A stretch of 64,000 bases of DNA from Xanthomonas albilineans. GTDB taxonomy: Bacteria > Pseudomonadota > Gammaproteobacteria > Xanthomonadales > Xanthomonadaceae. The stretch covers positions 98,370 through 162,369 of the forward strand of contig NZ_MDCB01000008.1 of assembly GCF_002939705.1 (NCBI RefSeq). Reading direction: 5' to 3'. Each line of letters opens with the position of its first letter. Position 1 is the stretch's first letter. The notes beneath the pieces are model-generated. The model made no database searches and was not told the origin of the DNA. It saw nothing but the letters and a program-made list of their open reading frames with translations. The translations under genes and the position numbers were made by a program. Positions 1 through 9,735 of the stretch are shown here, piece after piece.

Positions 1-23
1 CTCCACAGTTCCACGGTGCCGTT

Positions 24-713
24 GTGCAGAAACGCATCCTGATCGTCGACGACGAGCCCGCCATCCGCGACATGGTTGCGTTTGCACTGCGCAAAGGCGA
101 CTTCGAACCCGTGCATGCCGGGGATGCGCGGGAAGCGCAGAGCCTGATCGCCGACCGGGTTCCGGACCTGATCCTGCTGGACTGGATGCTGCCCGGCACC
201 AGCGGTCTGGAGCTGGCACGGCGCTGGCGCAAGGATGCGATGACCCGCGAAGTGCCGATCATCATGCTCACCGCCCGCGGCGAGGAAAACGACCGGGTCG
301 GGGGCCTTGAAGCCGGCGTCGACGACTACGTGGTCAAGCCCTTTTCCGCGCGCGAGTTGCTGGCGCGGATCCGCGCGGTGATGCGCCGGACTCGCGAGGA
401 CGACGAGGACGGTAGCGTTTCGGTCGGCAACCTGCGCATCGACGGCGCCGCGCACCGGGTATTCGCCGGCGACGCGCCGGTCCCGATCGGTCCGACCGAA
501 TACCGCCTGCTGCATTTCTTCATGACCCACCCCGAACGCGTGTACAGCCGCGCACAATTGCTGGATCACGTGTGGGGCGGCAGCGTTTACGTGGAGGAGC
601 GCACCATCGACGTGCACATCCGCCGTCTGCGCAAGACGCTCGAACCATTCGCCGTGGAGAACATGGTGCAGACCGTGCGTGGCTCTGGATATCGCTTCTC
701 TGCATCCATCTAA
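24..713 (+). CDS. phoB: Phosphate regulon response regulator PhoB
   Basis: Cytoplasmic transcription factor of the phosphate-starvation response, phosphorylated by PhoR encoded next. The 229-residue protein has a receiver domain (about 1-120) with acidic pocket D9/D10, phosphoacceptor D53 in LLDWMLPG, T83 and K105 in VVKPFS, followed by an OmpR/PhoB winged-helix DNA-binding domain (about 130-226) ending VRGSGYRFS. Length matches the family. The start is a GTG chosen because MQKRILIVDDEP matches the family N-terminus; no good Shine-Dalgarno is visible, and the upstream region is cut by the window edge. Expected to bind Pho boxes and to be autoregulated (family knowledge). Lies 62 bp before phoR. 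Confidence 0.95.
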   Translation: MQKRILIVDDEPAIRDMVAFALRKGDFEPVHAGDAREAQSLIADRVPDLILLDWMLPGTSGLELARRWRKDAMTREVPIIMLTARGEENDRVGGLEAGVDDYVVKPFSARELLARIRAVMRRTREDDEDGSVSVGNLRIDGAAHRVFAGDAPVPIGPTEYRLLHFFMTHPERVYSRAQLLDHVWGGSVYVEERTIDVHIRRLRKTLEPFAVENMVQTVRGSGYRFSASI

Positions 714-775
714 CCCCCGCCCTCGCCTGCGCTACGGCGGGCGGATCACTCTTTTTGCGAGAGGCTGCGTTACCG

Positions 776-2101
776 ATGCCCCGCCACATCCGCTCCGCCT
801 GGTTGAAAACCCTCGGCACGCTTGCCGCGCTGCTCTTGTCGGCATTGCTGGTCGGCTGGATCGGTGACCACGTCTGGATGGCGCTGACGGTGATGTCGCT
901 GGCGGTCATGGCCTGGCACTACTGGCGGCTGCGCCGGGTGCTGAGCCGACTGACTGCGCGTCAACGCTGGGAACCCCCGGCCGGGACCGGCGTGTGGAAC
1001 GAACTGGACAGGCTGATGTACCGCGGCCAAGCGGAAATGCGCACGCGTAAGCGACGACTGCTGGACATGCTGCGCGCCTACCGCGCCGCCGCCGCCGCAT
1101 TGCCGGATGCGGTGGTGGTGATCGATCGCAATAGCCAGCGCATCCAATGGTTCAACGAGGCCGCAGGCACGCTACTCGGCCTCCATCACCCCAGCGATCT
1201 CGGTGTCCTGGTGGTGGAACGGCTGCAGCCGATGCCGTTGACGCACTGGCTGAGTGACGGACGCAATGCCGAACCGATGCTGGACACGCCTTCACCGATC
1301 GATGATCGTCTGCGCCTCAACCTACGCCTGATCCCCTATTCGGAAGACTATTGGCTGCTGGTCGCACGCGACGTCAGCAAGTTGCTGCGACTGGAAGAAG
1401 TGCGTCGCGATTTCGTCGCCAACGTTTCCCACGAGTTACGCACGCCACTGACCGTGGTGCACGGCTATCTGGACATGCTCGACCCGGAGGATTTCCCCAA
1501 TTCCGGACAGATGATCGCCGAGATGCGCAAGCAATCGCAGCGCATGACCCAATTGGTCGAAGACCTGCTCACGCTCTCGCGGCTGGAGTCGCAGGAGCAT
1601 GCCAACGAAGAGAGCATCGCGATGGGACCGATGCTGGCCACGCTGCGCCGCGAGGCCGAAGCGCACAGCCAGGGACGCCATTGCATCGAAGTGCACGACA
1701 ACGCCGACTGCGACCTGATCGGGTCGAACAAAGAACTACACAGCGCCTTCTCCAACCTGGTGACCAACGCCGTGCGCTATACCGCGGCCGGCGGCACGAT
1801 CCATATCCGTTTTGCCCGCGAAGGCGATGGCGCCGTGCTGTCGGTACGCGACAGCGGCTACGGCATCCCGGCACATCACCTGCCACGCATCACCGAACGT
1901 TTCTACCGGGTTTCCAGTAGCCGTTCGCGCGAAAGCGGCGGCACCGGGCTGGGGCTGTCGATCGTCAAGCACGTGCTGGGCCTGCATCAGGCGCGGCTGG
2001 GAATCGAAAGCGAAGTCGGCAAGGGCAGTACCTTCTCCTGCCATTTTGGCGCAGGGCGCGTGCATCGGCGGCAGGAACATGCCACCCTGTTCGCTGACTA
2101 A
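776..2101 (+). CDS. phoR: Phosphate regulon sensor histidine kinase PhoR
   Basis: Membrane kinase that phosphorylates and dephosphorylates PhoB in response to the Pst transporter state. The 441-residue protein begins with two closely spaced hydrophobic segments (about 10-28 and 32-48), then a PAS-like region (about 105-200), the HisKA box with H219 in SHELRTPL, and a HATPase domain with N, G1 (DSGYGIP) and G2 (GTGLGLSIVKH) boxes. The open frame continues far upstream over the end of phoB; ATG 776 is preferred because it begins the membrane segment and lies after the phoB stop. Short periplasmic loop is typical of PhoR, which senses through the transporter rather than an external domain. Confidence 0.95.
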   Translation: MPRHIRSAWLKTLGTLAALLLSALLVGWIGDHVWMALTVMSLAVMAWHYWRLRRVLSRLTARQRWEPPAGTGVWNELDRLMYRGQAEMRTRKRRLLDMLRAYRAAAAALPDAVVVIDRNSQRIQWFNEAAGTLLGLHHPSDLGVLVVERLQPMPLTHWLSDGRNAEPMLDTPSPIDDRLRLNLRLIPYSEDYWLLVARDVSKLLRLEEVRRDFVANVSHELRTPLTVVHGYLDMLDPEDFPNSGQMIAEMRKQSQRMTQLVEDLLTLSRLESQEHANEESIAMGPMLATLRREAEAHSQGRHCIEVHDNADCDLIGSNKELHSAFSNLVTNAVRYTAAGGTIHIRFAREGDGAVLSVRDSGYGIPAHHLPRITERFYRVSSSRSRESGGTGLGLSIVKHVLGLHQARLGIESEVGKGSTFSCHFGAGRVHRRQEHATLFAD

Positions 2102-2112
2102 CGAGTATCGCC

Positions 2113-4209
2113 ATGCCACGCGCCATCGCTCTGCCGCCCACGCCACCACCGGACGTCCCTAGCGACCCATTGCGCGATCCATCGCTGTATCTCAATCGCG
2201 AACTATCGCAGCTGGACTTCAATTTCCGCGTGCTGGCGCAGGCGCAGGACCCGCAGGTACCTTTGCTGGAGCGGCTGCGCTTCCTGTGCATTTCCTGCAC
2301 CAATCTGGACGAATTCTTCGAGATCCGCGCGGCCACCGTGCGCCATGCGCAGGAATTTGGCCTGCCGCCTGCGCCGGACGGGATGAGTCCGAGCGCGATC
2401 CTCAACGCGATCCACGACCGCGCCGCACAATTGGTCGACCAACAATACCGCTGCTGGAACGAAGTCCTGCGCCCGGCGTTGAAAGATGCCGGCATCGGCG
2501 TGCTCGGACGCCATTCCTGGAACGCGCGGCAGAAACGCTGGCTACGCGCCTACTTCCGCAACGAGATCATGCCGGTTCTCTCGCCATTGGGGCTGGACCC
2601 GGCGCATCCGTTCCCGAAGATCCTCAATAAATCGCTAAACATTGTCGTAGTGCTGAAAGGCGTGGACGCGTTCGGTCGCGTCGGCCACCTGGCCATCGTG
2701 CGCGCACCGCGCTCGCTACCGCGCATCATCCAATTGCCGGAAAGTCTGGCCGACGGCGGGCAGAGCTTCGTGTTCCTGTCCTCGGTGCTGTCAACCTTCG
2801 TCGACGAGTTGTTCCCTGGCATGGAGGTGACCGGCTCTTACCAATTTCGCGTCACCCGCAACTCCGAACTGGTGGTGGACGAAGAGGAAGTGGAGAACCT
2901 GGCGCTGGCGCTGCGCGACGAACTGGTCAACCGCGGCTATCGACCGGCGGTACGACTGGAGATCGCCGAAGATTGCCCGAAGTCCATCGTGCGCACCCTG
3001 CTGCAAAACTTCGCCTTGCCCGAGAACGCGCTCTACCGCATCAACGGCCCGGTCAACTTGAGCCGGGTCAACCAAGTCTATGACCTGGTACAGCGACTGG
3101 ACCTGAAGTATCCGCCGATGAATCCGCGCACGCTGCGCGACAACGAGGGCATCTTCGAAATCGCTGCGGCTGGCGACGTCCTGCTGCATCATCCCTTCGA
3201 CGCGTTCACCGCGGTGCTGGACCTGATCAAACAGGCGGCGATCGACCCGAACGTGCTGGCGATCAAGCAGACCCTGTACCGCACTGGCAAGGATTCGGCG
3301 ATCGTCGATGCGTTGGTGCTGGCCGCGCGCAATGGCAAGGACGTCACCGTCGTCGTGGAGCTGCGCGCGCGCTTCGATGAAGAGGCCAATCTGGGTCTGG
3401 CCGACCGCCTGCAGGAAGCCGGCGTGCAAGTGGTATACGGCGTGGTCGGCTACAAGACCCACGCCAAGATGCTGCTGATCGTGCGCCGCGAGGGGCGCAA
3501 ACTACGCCGCTACGTCCATCTGGGCACCGGCAATTACCACAGCGGCACCGCGCGCGCCTATACCGACCTGAGCTTGATCACCGCCGACGTGGACATCGGC
3601 AACGATGTGCATCTGTTGTTCCAACAACTGTCGGGGCTGGCGCCGAAGATCCGTCTCAAGCGCCTGCTGCAATCGCCTTTTACGCTGCATCCGGGCGTGC
3701 TGCACCGGATCGAGCGCGAGACCAAACTGGCCACCGCTGGCCGTCCGGGCCGCATCATCGCCAAGATGAACGCGCTCAACGAACCGCAGGTGATCCGCGC
3801 ACTGTATGCCGCCTCCCAAGCGGGAGTGAAGATCGACCTGATCATCCGTGGTGCCTGCACGCTGCGCCCCGGCGTCCCCGGCGTCTCCGACAACATCCGG
3901 GTCCGCTCGATCGTCGGTCGCTTCCTCGAACACAGCCGCATCTACTGGTTCGGCAACGATGGCGCACCTGAACTGTTCTGCGCCAGCGCGGACTGGCTGG
4001 AACGCAATCTACTGCGGCGCGTGGAGACCGGCTTTCCGATCCTGGCCCCGGATCTGGTCAAGCGAATTCAACGCGAAGTGTTGCAAAACTATTTGGCCGA
4101 CAACCTCAACGCCTGGGAACTGGACGCCAGCGGCAATTACCACAAGCTAGCACCCGGTCAGGACCAACCGCCGCACTCAGCACAGATCGCCCTGCTCGAC
4201 GGATTGTGA
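2113..4209 (+). CDS. ppk: Polyphosphate kinase
   Basis: PPK1 reversibly polymerises the gamma phosphate of ATP into inorganic polyphosphate and is membrane-associated. The 698-residue protein has the N domain (YLNRELSQLDFNFRVL near the start), H domain, and two phospholipase-D-like C domains carrying the histidines of the autophosphorylation site: H450 in GYKTHAKM and H607 in EHSRIYWF. NLDEFFEIR is also a conserved PPK block. Eleven bases after phoR, so probably co-transcribed; ppx follows after 18 bp or slightly more. The order phoB-phoR-ppk-ppx couples phosphate sensing to polyphosphate turnover. Confidence 0.97.
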   Translation: MPRAIALPPTPPPDVPSDPLRDPSLYLNRELSQLDFNFRVLAQAQDPQVPLLERLRFLCISCTNLDEFFEIRAATVRHAQEFGLPPAPDGMSPSAILNAIHDRAAQLVDQQYRCWNEVLRPALKDAGIGVLGRHSWNARQKRWLRAYFRNEIMPVLSPLGLDPAHPFPKILNKSLNIVVVLKGVDAFGRVGHLAIVRAPRSLPRIIQLPESLADGGQSFVFLSSVLSTFVDELFPGMEVTGSYQFRVTRNSELVVDEEEVENLALALRDELVNRGYRPAVRLEIAEDCPKSIVRTLLQNFALPENALYRINGPVNLSRVNQVYDLVQRLDLKYPPMNPRTLRDNEGIFEIAAAGDVLLHHPFDAFTAVLDLIKQAAIDPNVLAIKQTLYRTGKDSAIVDALVLAARNGKDVTVVVELRARFDEEANLGLADRLQEAGVQVVYGVVGYKTHAKMLLIVRREGRKLRRYVHLGTGNYHSGTARAYTDLSLITADVDIGNDVHLLFQQLSGLAPKIRLKRLLQSPFTLHPGVLHRIERETKLATAGRPGRIIAKMNALNEPQVIRALYAASQAGVKIDLIIRGACTLRPGVPGVSDNIRVRSIVGRFLEHSRIYWFGNDGAPELFCASADWLERNLLRRVETGFPILAPDLVKRIQREVLQNYLADNLNAWELDASGNYHKLAPGQDQPPHSAQIALLDGL

Positions 4210-4263
4210 CCGCGTCGTATCGCTCGCATGAGCAGTACGTCACCTATCGGCTACCATTCCGTC

Positions 4264-5790
4264 ATGCCTGCTATTTCCCCCACTTATCCGCCGCTGCGCG
4301 ACGGCGACCTGCTGGCCGCCATCGATTTAGGTTCCAATAGCTTCCACATGGTGGTCGCCCGCTATCAGCTCGGACAGTTGCGGGTCGTGGATCGCCTGCG
4401 CGAAACCGTCCGCATGGCCGATGGCCTGGATCACAAAGGTGGCCTGTCCGCCGAGGCGCGGCAGCGCGCGCTGGAATGCCTGGCCCGCTTCGGCCAACGC
4501 ATCCGTGACCTGCCGTCGCTGCGCGTTCGCGCGCTCGCCACCAACACGGTACGTCAACTGCGCTCGCCACAGACCTTCTTAATCCCCGGCGAAACCGCGC
4601 TCGGGCATCCCATCGAGGTCGTCAGCGGCCGCGAGGAAGCGCGCCTGATCTACCTCGGCGTGGCACACGCGCAGCCGCCCAAGTCCGACCAACGCCGGCT
4701 GGTGATCGACATCGGCGGCGGTTCCACCGAATTCATCATCGGCCGTGGCTTGCAGACCCTGGAACGGGAAAGCCTGCAGGCCGGTTGCATCGCCAGCACA
4801 CGGCGTTTCTTTCCCGGCGGCAAGCTGTCCAGAAAGAAGTGGAAGGACGCGCTGACCGACATCGGCGCCGAGTTCCAGCAGTTCGCAGTGCAGTACCGCG
4901 CACTGGGCTGGGACGAAGCGATGGGGTCCTCGGGCACGCACAAGGCGATCGGCGAGATCTGCGCGGCGATGAAACTGACCAAGGGCGGGATCAGCGCCGA
5001 GGCATTGCCGCAACTGCGCGACCGCCTCCTGCTGGCCAAGCGTATCGAAGACATCGACCTACCCGGTTTGTCCGCCGACCGCCGCCCGATCATCGCTGGC
5101 GGCGTGCTGATCCTGGAAGCCGCCTTCCAGGCACTCGGCCTGCAACACCTCATGGTGAGCAAGGCGGCCATGCGCGAGGGCATCCTCTACGACATGCTCG
5201 GCCGCGGGGGCGAAAACGACCCGCGCGAGACCGCGATCGCCGCACTCACCCAGCGCTATGGCATCGACGAAGCGCAGGCCGCGCGGGTGGAAAATACCGC
5301 GATGGCACTGTTCGCGCAGGTCGCTGGCGACTGGGCGCTGGATGCCGACGACGGACGCATGCTCGGCTGGGCAGCGCGCTTGCACGAACTCGGCCAGGCC
5401 ATCGCGCACAGCCAATACCATGTGCACGGTGCCTATGTGCTAGAGCATTCGGACATCGCCGGATTCTCGCGCCAGGAGCAACAAGTGCTGGCCACGCTGG
5501 TGCGCGCGCACCGACGCAATGTCCCCAAGACCGCGTTCGACGCGCTACCCGACCGCCTGCTGCTCAGCGCCAAGCGTAAGACCGCCCTGCTACGCCTGGC
5601 CGTGCTGCTGCATCGCGCGCACGAGGCCGATCCAATCCCGTCGTTGGAACTGAAGGCCAACGACAACACGCTGCACTTGATCCTCTCGCAACCCTGGCTC
5701 GAATCGCGGCCACTGCAACGCGCCGATTTGATCGGCGAGGTCGAGGGCATGGCCGGGCTCGGCATCAGCTTCCAGCCGTTTGTGGCGTAA
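4264..5790 (+). CDS. ppx: Exopolyphosphatase Ppx/GppA
   Basis: Processively removes terminal phosphates from polyphosphate, or pppGpp to ppGpp in GppA relatives. ASKHA fold: phosphate 1 motif AIDLGSNSFHMVV near the N-terminus, phosphate 2 motif DIGGGSTEF, and a C-terminal HD-like helical domain (LHELGQAIAHSQYH). Full family length at 508 residues from ATG 4264; an in-frame ATG at 4228 would give 520 residues and is possible, but the extra 12 residues are not family-like. Directly downstream of ppk, so synthesis and degradation of polyphosphate are encoded together. Confidence 0.93.
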   Translation: MPAISPTYPPLRDGDLLAAIDLGSNSFHMVVARYQLGQLRVVDRLRETVRMADGLDHKGGLSAEARQRALECLARFGQRIRDLPSLRVRALATNTVRQLRSPQTFLIPGETALGHPIEVVSGREEARLIYLGVAHAQPPKSDQRRLVIDIGGGSTEFIIGRGLQTLERESLQAGCIASTRRFFPGGKLSRKKWKDALTDIGAEFQQFAVQYRALGWDEAMGSSGTHKAIGEICAAMKLTKGGISAEALPQLRDRLLLAKRIEDIDLPGLSADRRPIIAGGVLILEAAFQALGLQHLMVSKAAMREGILYDMLGRGGENDPRETAIAALTQRYGIDEAQAARVENTAMALFAQVAGDWALDADDGRMLGWAARLHELGQAIAHSQYHVHGAYVLEHSDIAGFSRQEQQVLATLVRAHRRNVPKTAFDALPDRLLLSAKRKTALLRLAVLLHRAHEADPIPSLELKANDNTLHLILSQPWLESRPLQRADLIGEVEGMAGLGISFQPFVA

Positions 5791-5989
5791 GCGTGTTGCC
5801 GCGAGCGCCGTGGCGGGCGCTGCGGCGAGGCGCTCGGCCACGTCCTCTGTCTACAGCAACGGCCACGCATCGACACATCGACGCATTCGGATCCAGCGAA
5901 CTCCCTGGCAGAGCGTCATCATTTCTACATACGTCGGACATGTTTGCTTCATTCCACGACGCGAAGCTTAGGCAAACCGGAGCCTATGC

Positions 5990-7123
5990 ATGCGCTACGC
6001 GATCGTCACCGAGACGTACCCCCCCGAGGTCAACGGCGTCGCCCTGACCGTGCATGGCTTGGAATTAGGACTACGCGCACGCGGCCATACGGTCGAGGTG
6101 ATACGCCCACGTCAGGCCGGCGACACGGATATGGCGGATCTGCGCCTGGTGCGCGGCGCGGCGTTGCCGCGTTATCCCGGGCTGAAGTTCGGGCTGCCCG
6201 CGCCGCGACGGCTGACCCAGCTGTGGCAAGCGGCGCGACCGGACGCGGTCTACATCGCCACCGAAGGTCCACTCGGCTGGTCGGCGCTGCGTAGCGCGCG
6301 GCGCCTGGGCATTCCGGTGGCCACCGGCTTCCATACCCGCTTCGATGAGTACCTGCCCCAATACGGCGCAGCCTGGCTGCAATCGACCGCGCTGCGCTGG
6401 ATGCGGCGCTTCCACAACCAGGCCCAAGCGACCCTGGTGCCAACCCGCGAACTGTTGGAATTCCTCACCAAGCAGGGCTTCGAGCGAGTCCGACTGCTGG
6501 CGCGCGCGGTAGACAGCAAACACTTCGAACCGCAACGCCGCGACGCACAACTGCGTCGGCAATGGGGACTGCAGGACGATGACTGCGCGGTGCTGTACGT
6601 CGGCCGCATCGCCTCGGAGAAGAATCTGCCGCTGGCGGTGCAGGCGTTCCGCCAGTTGCAGAAAATCCGCCCGAGTGCACGCTTCGTGTGGGTGGGCGAC
6701 GGCCCGCTGCGCGAGCGCCTGGCGCAGGAGAATCCCGACTTCATCTTCTGCGGCGTGCAGCGTGGCGACGCACTGGCCCGCCACTTCGCCAGCGGCGACC
6801 TGTTCCTGTTCCCGAGCCGCAGCGAAACTTTCGGCAACGTGACCCTGGAAGCCATGGCCAGCGGCGTGGCCACCGTCGCCTTCGACTACGGTGCGGCACG
6901 CGAATACCTGCGCGACGGCAGCAACGGCGCGGCCGTGGCCGACGACACCGCGTTCGTCGCCGCAACGCTGCGCCTGGGTAGCGACGATGCCCTGCGCCGA
7001 CGCCTGGGGGAAGCGGCCTGCGCGACGATGCGACCGCTGCGTCCGGAGCGGGTCGTCGCCGATTTCGATGCACTTCTCGGCGAACTGGCAGACACCCGGA
7101 GGCTCCATGTCGACGCGGCTTGA
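5990..7123 (+). CDS. GT4-family glycosyltransferase
   Basis: GT-B fold glycosyltransferase of 377 residues, resembling GDP-mannose- or UDP-sugar-dependent transferases of family GT4. N-terminal acceptor half begins TETYPPEVNGVA; the C-terminal nucleotide-sugar half has GRIASEKNL, WVGDGP, FPSRSETFGN and the EX7E catalytic motif in SETFGNVTLEA. Acts at the cytoplasmic face on a lipid or saccharide acceptor; the acceptor cannot be told from sequence. Its last 17 bases overlap the following PAP2 phosphatase, whose ribosome binding site (ggagg, about 7098-7102) lies inside it, so the two are probably translationally coupled and may act on one glycolipid or undecaprenyl-linked product. Confidence 0.85.
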   Translation: MRYAIVTETYPPEVNGVALTVHGLELGLRARGHTVEVIRPRQAGDTDMADLRLVRGAALPRYPGLKFGLPAPRRLTQLWQAARPDAVYIATEGPLGWSALRSARRLGIPVATGFHTRFDEYLPQYGAAWLQSTALRWMRRFHNQAQATLVPTRELLEFLTKQGFERVRLLARAVDSKHFEPQRRDAQLRRQWGLQDDDCAVLYVGRIASEKNLPLAVQAFRQLQKIRPSARFVWVGDGPLRERLAQENPDFIFCGVQRGDALARHFASGDLFLFPSRSETFGNVTLEAMASGVATVAFDYGAAREYLRDGSNGAAVADDTAFVAATLRLGSDDALRRRLGEAACATMRPLRPERVVADFDALLGELADTRRLHVDAA

Positions 7124-7634
7124 CACCCTGCGCGGGCACGAGACACGCTGGTGCCGACGCGCCAACCATTGGTGCCGACGGCGCTCGGTGCGGCACTTCT
7201 TCTCGCTGATCAGCCGGCTCGGCGATGGCGTGTTCTGGTATGCACTGATGACCTTGCTGGTGTGCTGCGACGGCATGAACGGCGTCTTCGCCTCCGCACA
7301 CATGGCCGCCACCGGCGTGGTCGCATTGAGCCTGTACAAAGGTCTGAAACGCTGGACGCGGCGCCCGCGCCCCTATGCCGCCGACTTGCGCATCCGCGCC
7401 TGGGTGGCGCCGCTGGACGAGTTCAGTTTCCCCTCCGGTCACACCTTGCATGCGGTGTCCTTCGGCATCGTCGCCCTGGCCTACTACCCTTGGCTGGCGC
7501 CGCTGTTGGTGCCGTTCATCGCCTGCGTGGCGTTGTCGCGCGTGGTGCTGGGCCTGCATTACCCCAGCGACGTGCTTGCCGCCACCGGCATCGGTACGCT
7601 GTTGGCCGGGCTGTCACTATGGATGGTGGGATGA
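7107..7634 (+). CDS. PAP2-superfamily membrane phosphatase
   Basis: Integral membrane lipid phosphatase of 175 residues with several hydrophobic segments. The three PAP2 motifs are present in order: KRWTRRPRP (KX6RP type), FPSGHT, and SRVVLGLHYPSD (SRX5HX3D type), so it should be catalytically competent on a lipid phosphate or diphosphate such as phosphatidylglycerol phosphate, phosphatidic acid or undecaprenyl diphosphate. The open frame extends upstream inside the glycosyltransferase; ATG 7107 is chosen for its ggagg ribosome binding site and family-like N-terminus. Overlap with the glycosyltransferase implies a shared transcript and a related substrate. Confidence 0.85.
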   Translation: MSTRLDTLRGHETRWCRRANHWCRRRSVRHFFSLISRLGDGVFWYALMTLLVCCDGMNGVFASAHMAATGVVALSLYKGLKRWTRRPRPYAADLRIRAWVAPLDEFSFPSGHTLHAVSFGIVALAYYPWLAPLLVPFIACVALSRVVLGLHYPSDVLAATGIGTLLAGLSLWMVG

Positions 7635-7807
7635 GCAAGCGCCGGGACCACGTGACCTGCGACCCGAAAAGCAAGGCTGCGCTCGACCGCGATAGCAGAT
7701 GATCCGCCGCACACTGGCATCCGCAGCAACAGGTCTACGGAACTGCGCAACGTCATGACGCGCTGTTGCCAATTCCCGGTCCCAAGTGCGGGTATTACAA
7801 TGCCGCA

Positions 7808-8545
7808 ATGACCACGTTGTTCATCTCCGACCTACATCTGGATCCGGCACGACCGGCCATCACCGACCTGTGCCTGGGCTTCCTGCGCAGCGAGGCGCGC
7901 CAGGCCGAGGCGTTGTACATCCTCGGCGACCTGTTCGAGGCATGGATCGGCGACGACACGCCATCGGCTGCCGCCGATGCGGTGGCGGTGGAACTACGCG
8001 CACTGCACGACGCTGGCGTGCCGGTGTTCTTCATGCATGGCAACCGCGATTTCCTGCTCGGCGCCGACTACGCGCAGCGTGCCGGCATCCGCCTGCTGCC
8101 CGAGCCCTGCGTGATCGATTTGTACGGCGAGCCCACACTGCTGCTGCATGGCGACCTGCTGTGCACCGACGACACCGCTTACCAGGCGTTCCGCACGCAG
8201 ACCCGGGACCCGGCATTCCAGCAGCAGTTCCTGGCGCAACCGCTGCAAGCACGCATCGCCTACGCGCAACAGGCGCGCGCCGCTAGCCAGGCGCGCCAGA
8301 CCGAACTGAAGCAAGACGATCACGCGCAATTCGAGACCATCACCGACGTGACCCCGGCTGAGGTGGCAGCGACCTTCGCGCGCTACGGCGTCGCGCGCAT
8401 GATCCACGGCCACACCCACCGGCCCGCCGTGCATGCGCTGGACGTCGATGGCCGTGCCTGTACCCGCATCGTGCTCGGCGATTGGTACGAACAGGGTTCG
8501 GTCCTGCACGCGGATGCGCAAGGATGTCGGTTGCAACACCTGTAA
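7808..8545 (+). CDS. lpxH: UDP-2,3-diacylglucosamine diphosphatase LpxH
   Basis: Peripheral membrane calcineurin-like hydrolase that cleaves UDP-2,3-diacylglucosamine to lipid X and UMP in lipid A synthesis. All metal-binding motifs are seen: FISDLHLD at the N-terminus, [26 protein letters not shown] and GHTHRP. The 245-residue length from ATG 7808 matches the family; an in-frame ATG at 7766 would add 14 unlike residues. A -10-like TACAAT lies at 7796-7801, only six bases before the ATG, so a leaderless or very short leader transcript is possible. Stands alone between the PAP2 gene and a gene-free 280 bp stretch. Confidence 0.95.
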   Translation: MTTLFISDLHLDPARPAITDLCLGFLRSEARQAEALYILGDLFEAWIGDDTPSAAADAVAVELRALHDAGVPVFFMHGNRDFLLGADYAQRAGIRLLPEPCVIDLYGEPTLLLHGDLLCTDDTAYQAFRTQTRDPAFQQQFLAQPLQARIAYAQQARAASQARQTELKQDDHAQFETITDVTPAEVAATFARYGVARMIHGHTHRPAVHALDVDGRACTRIVLGDWYEQGSVLHADAQGCRLQHL

Positions 8546-8826
8546 CACAGCGTTTGCCCGAGGGCGCGCTGGTGTCGCGCATCGCCGAGGCCATCGACCA
8601 CGTCGTAGCAAATGGGCGTACCCGCGCTAGTACCGAAAACAGCCACTGACTGACACGGCCTGCGGGATCGCCTGGACAGCCACCGCCGTGCGCGTGGCAC
8701 ACGGCAATATGGTTCGCGGCAGGTTCGACGGCGACAGGCTCTCCACCACCTGATCAGAAGCGACATCGCGCTCGATGTTCTCGCACGCACAGTGTGCACC
8801 CAGCACCGACCATGTCTGTGACCGAC

Positions 8827-9735
8827 TCAATCGGCCTGATGCTGCAATGCCAGCAGTTCGTCTTCGTCAAAACCGGCCAGCAGGCGCGCCTGCAGATTGA
8901 ACGGACCGTGCAGGTAACCGCCAGCGTATTCGCGCAGCAGCCCGGCGAAGCGTGCGCGAGGCTCGATCCCCGCGCGTTCGCAATACCAGCGGTACCAGCG
9001 CGAACCAGCAGCGACATGCGCCACTTCCTCGCGCAGGATCAGTTCCAGAATCTGCGCAGTGGCCTCATCGCCGAGCGCGCGCAATTTGGCGATCATGCCT
9101 GGGGTCACATCCAACCCGCGCGCCTCCAGCACCCGCGGCACCAGCGCCATCCGCGCCAGACCATCATGTGCGGTCTTCTCGCACATCTCCCACAGACCGT
9201 TATGCGCGGGGAAATCGCCATAGGCATGCCCCAGCGCGTGCAGGCGGTCGCGCAACAGTACGAAGTGGCGCGACTCGTCATCCGCTACCGCCACCCAATC
9301 GGCATAGAACGCCGTCGGCAGGCCGCGGAAACGATACACCGCATCCCAGGCCAGATCGATCGCGTTGAGTTCGATATGCGCGATGGCATGAACGAAGGCA
9401 GCGCGGCCCTCGGGACTACCGAGCCCACGCCGCGGCAACGCACGCGGATGCACCAGCAACGGGCGCTCCGGCCGCCCTGGCATACGCATCGGTTCGGGCG
9501 TCGGCGTTGTGGCCGATATCGCCAGTTCACCGTTGCGCCAGGCCGCTGCATAACGCTGGGTCAAAGCCACTTTCTCGGCCGGATCGGCCGCATCCAGGCA
9601 AACGCGGGCGGCGCGGTATAGATCGCCGGTCACGGCATCGCAGGTGCATACCACACCCTCGCCATACGGCGCGAGCAGACCGACAGGCACCACCGCACGA
9701 TCCACCGCAGCGGCAGCGTCATGGCGCTCAGGCAC
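8827..9735 (-). CDS. Ferritin-like DUF455 protein
   Basis: About 302 residues. The C-terminal two thirds form a ferritin-like four-helix bundle with di-iron type ligands: [16 protein letters not shown] (EXXH) and REEVAHV (EXXH). The DUF455 family is of unknown biochemical role; the fold resembles tRNA hydroxylase MiaE and other di-iron enzymes. The GTG at 9735 overlaps the purF stop (GTGCCTGA), suggesting translational coupling; an ATG at 9756 inside purF is the alternative. The overlap places it last in the folC-SPOR-cvpA-purF transcript. Confidence 0.8.
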   Translation of the reverse strand: MPERHDAAAAVDRAVVPVGLLAPYGEGVVCTCDAVTGDLYRAARVCLDAADPAEKVALTQRYAAAWRNGELAISATTPTPEPMRMPGRPERPLLVHPRALPRRGLGSPEGRAAFVHAIAHIELNAIDLAWDAVYRFRGLPTAFYADWVAVADDESRHFVLLRDRLHALGHAYGDFPAHNGLWEMCEKTAHDGLARMALVPRVLEARGLDVTPGMIAKLRALGDEATAQILELILREEVAHVAAGSRWYRWYCERAGIEPRARFAGLLREYAGGYLHGPFNLQARLLAGFDEDELLALQHQAD

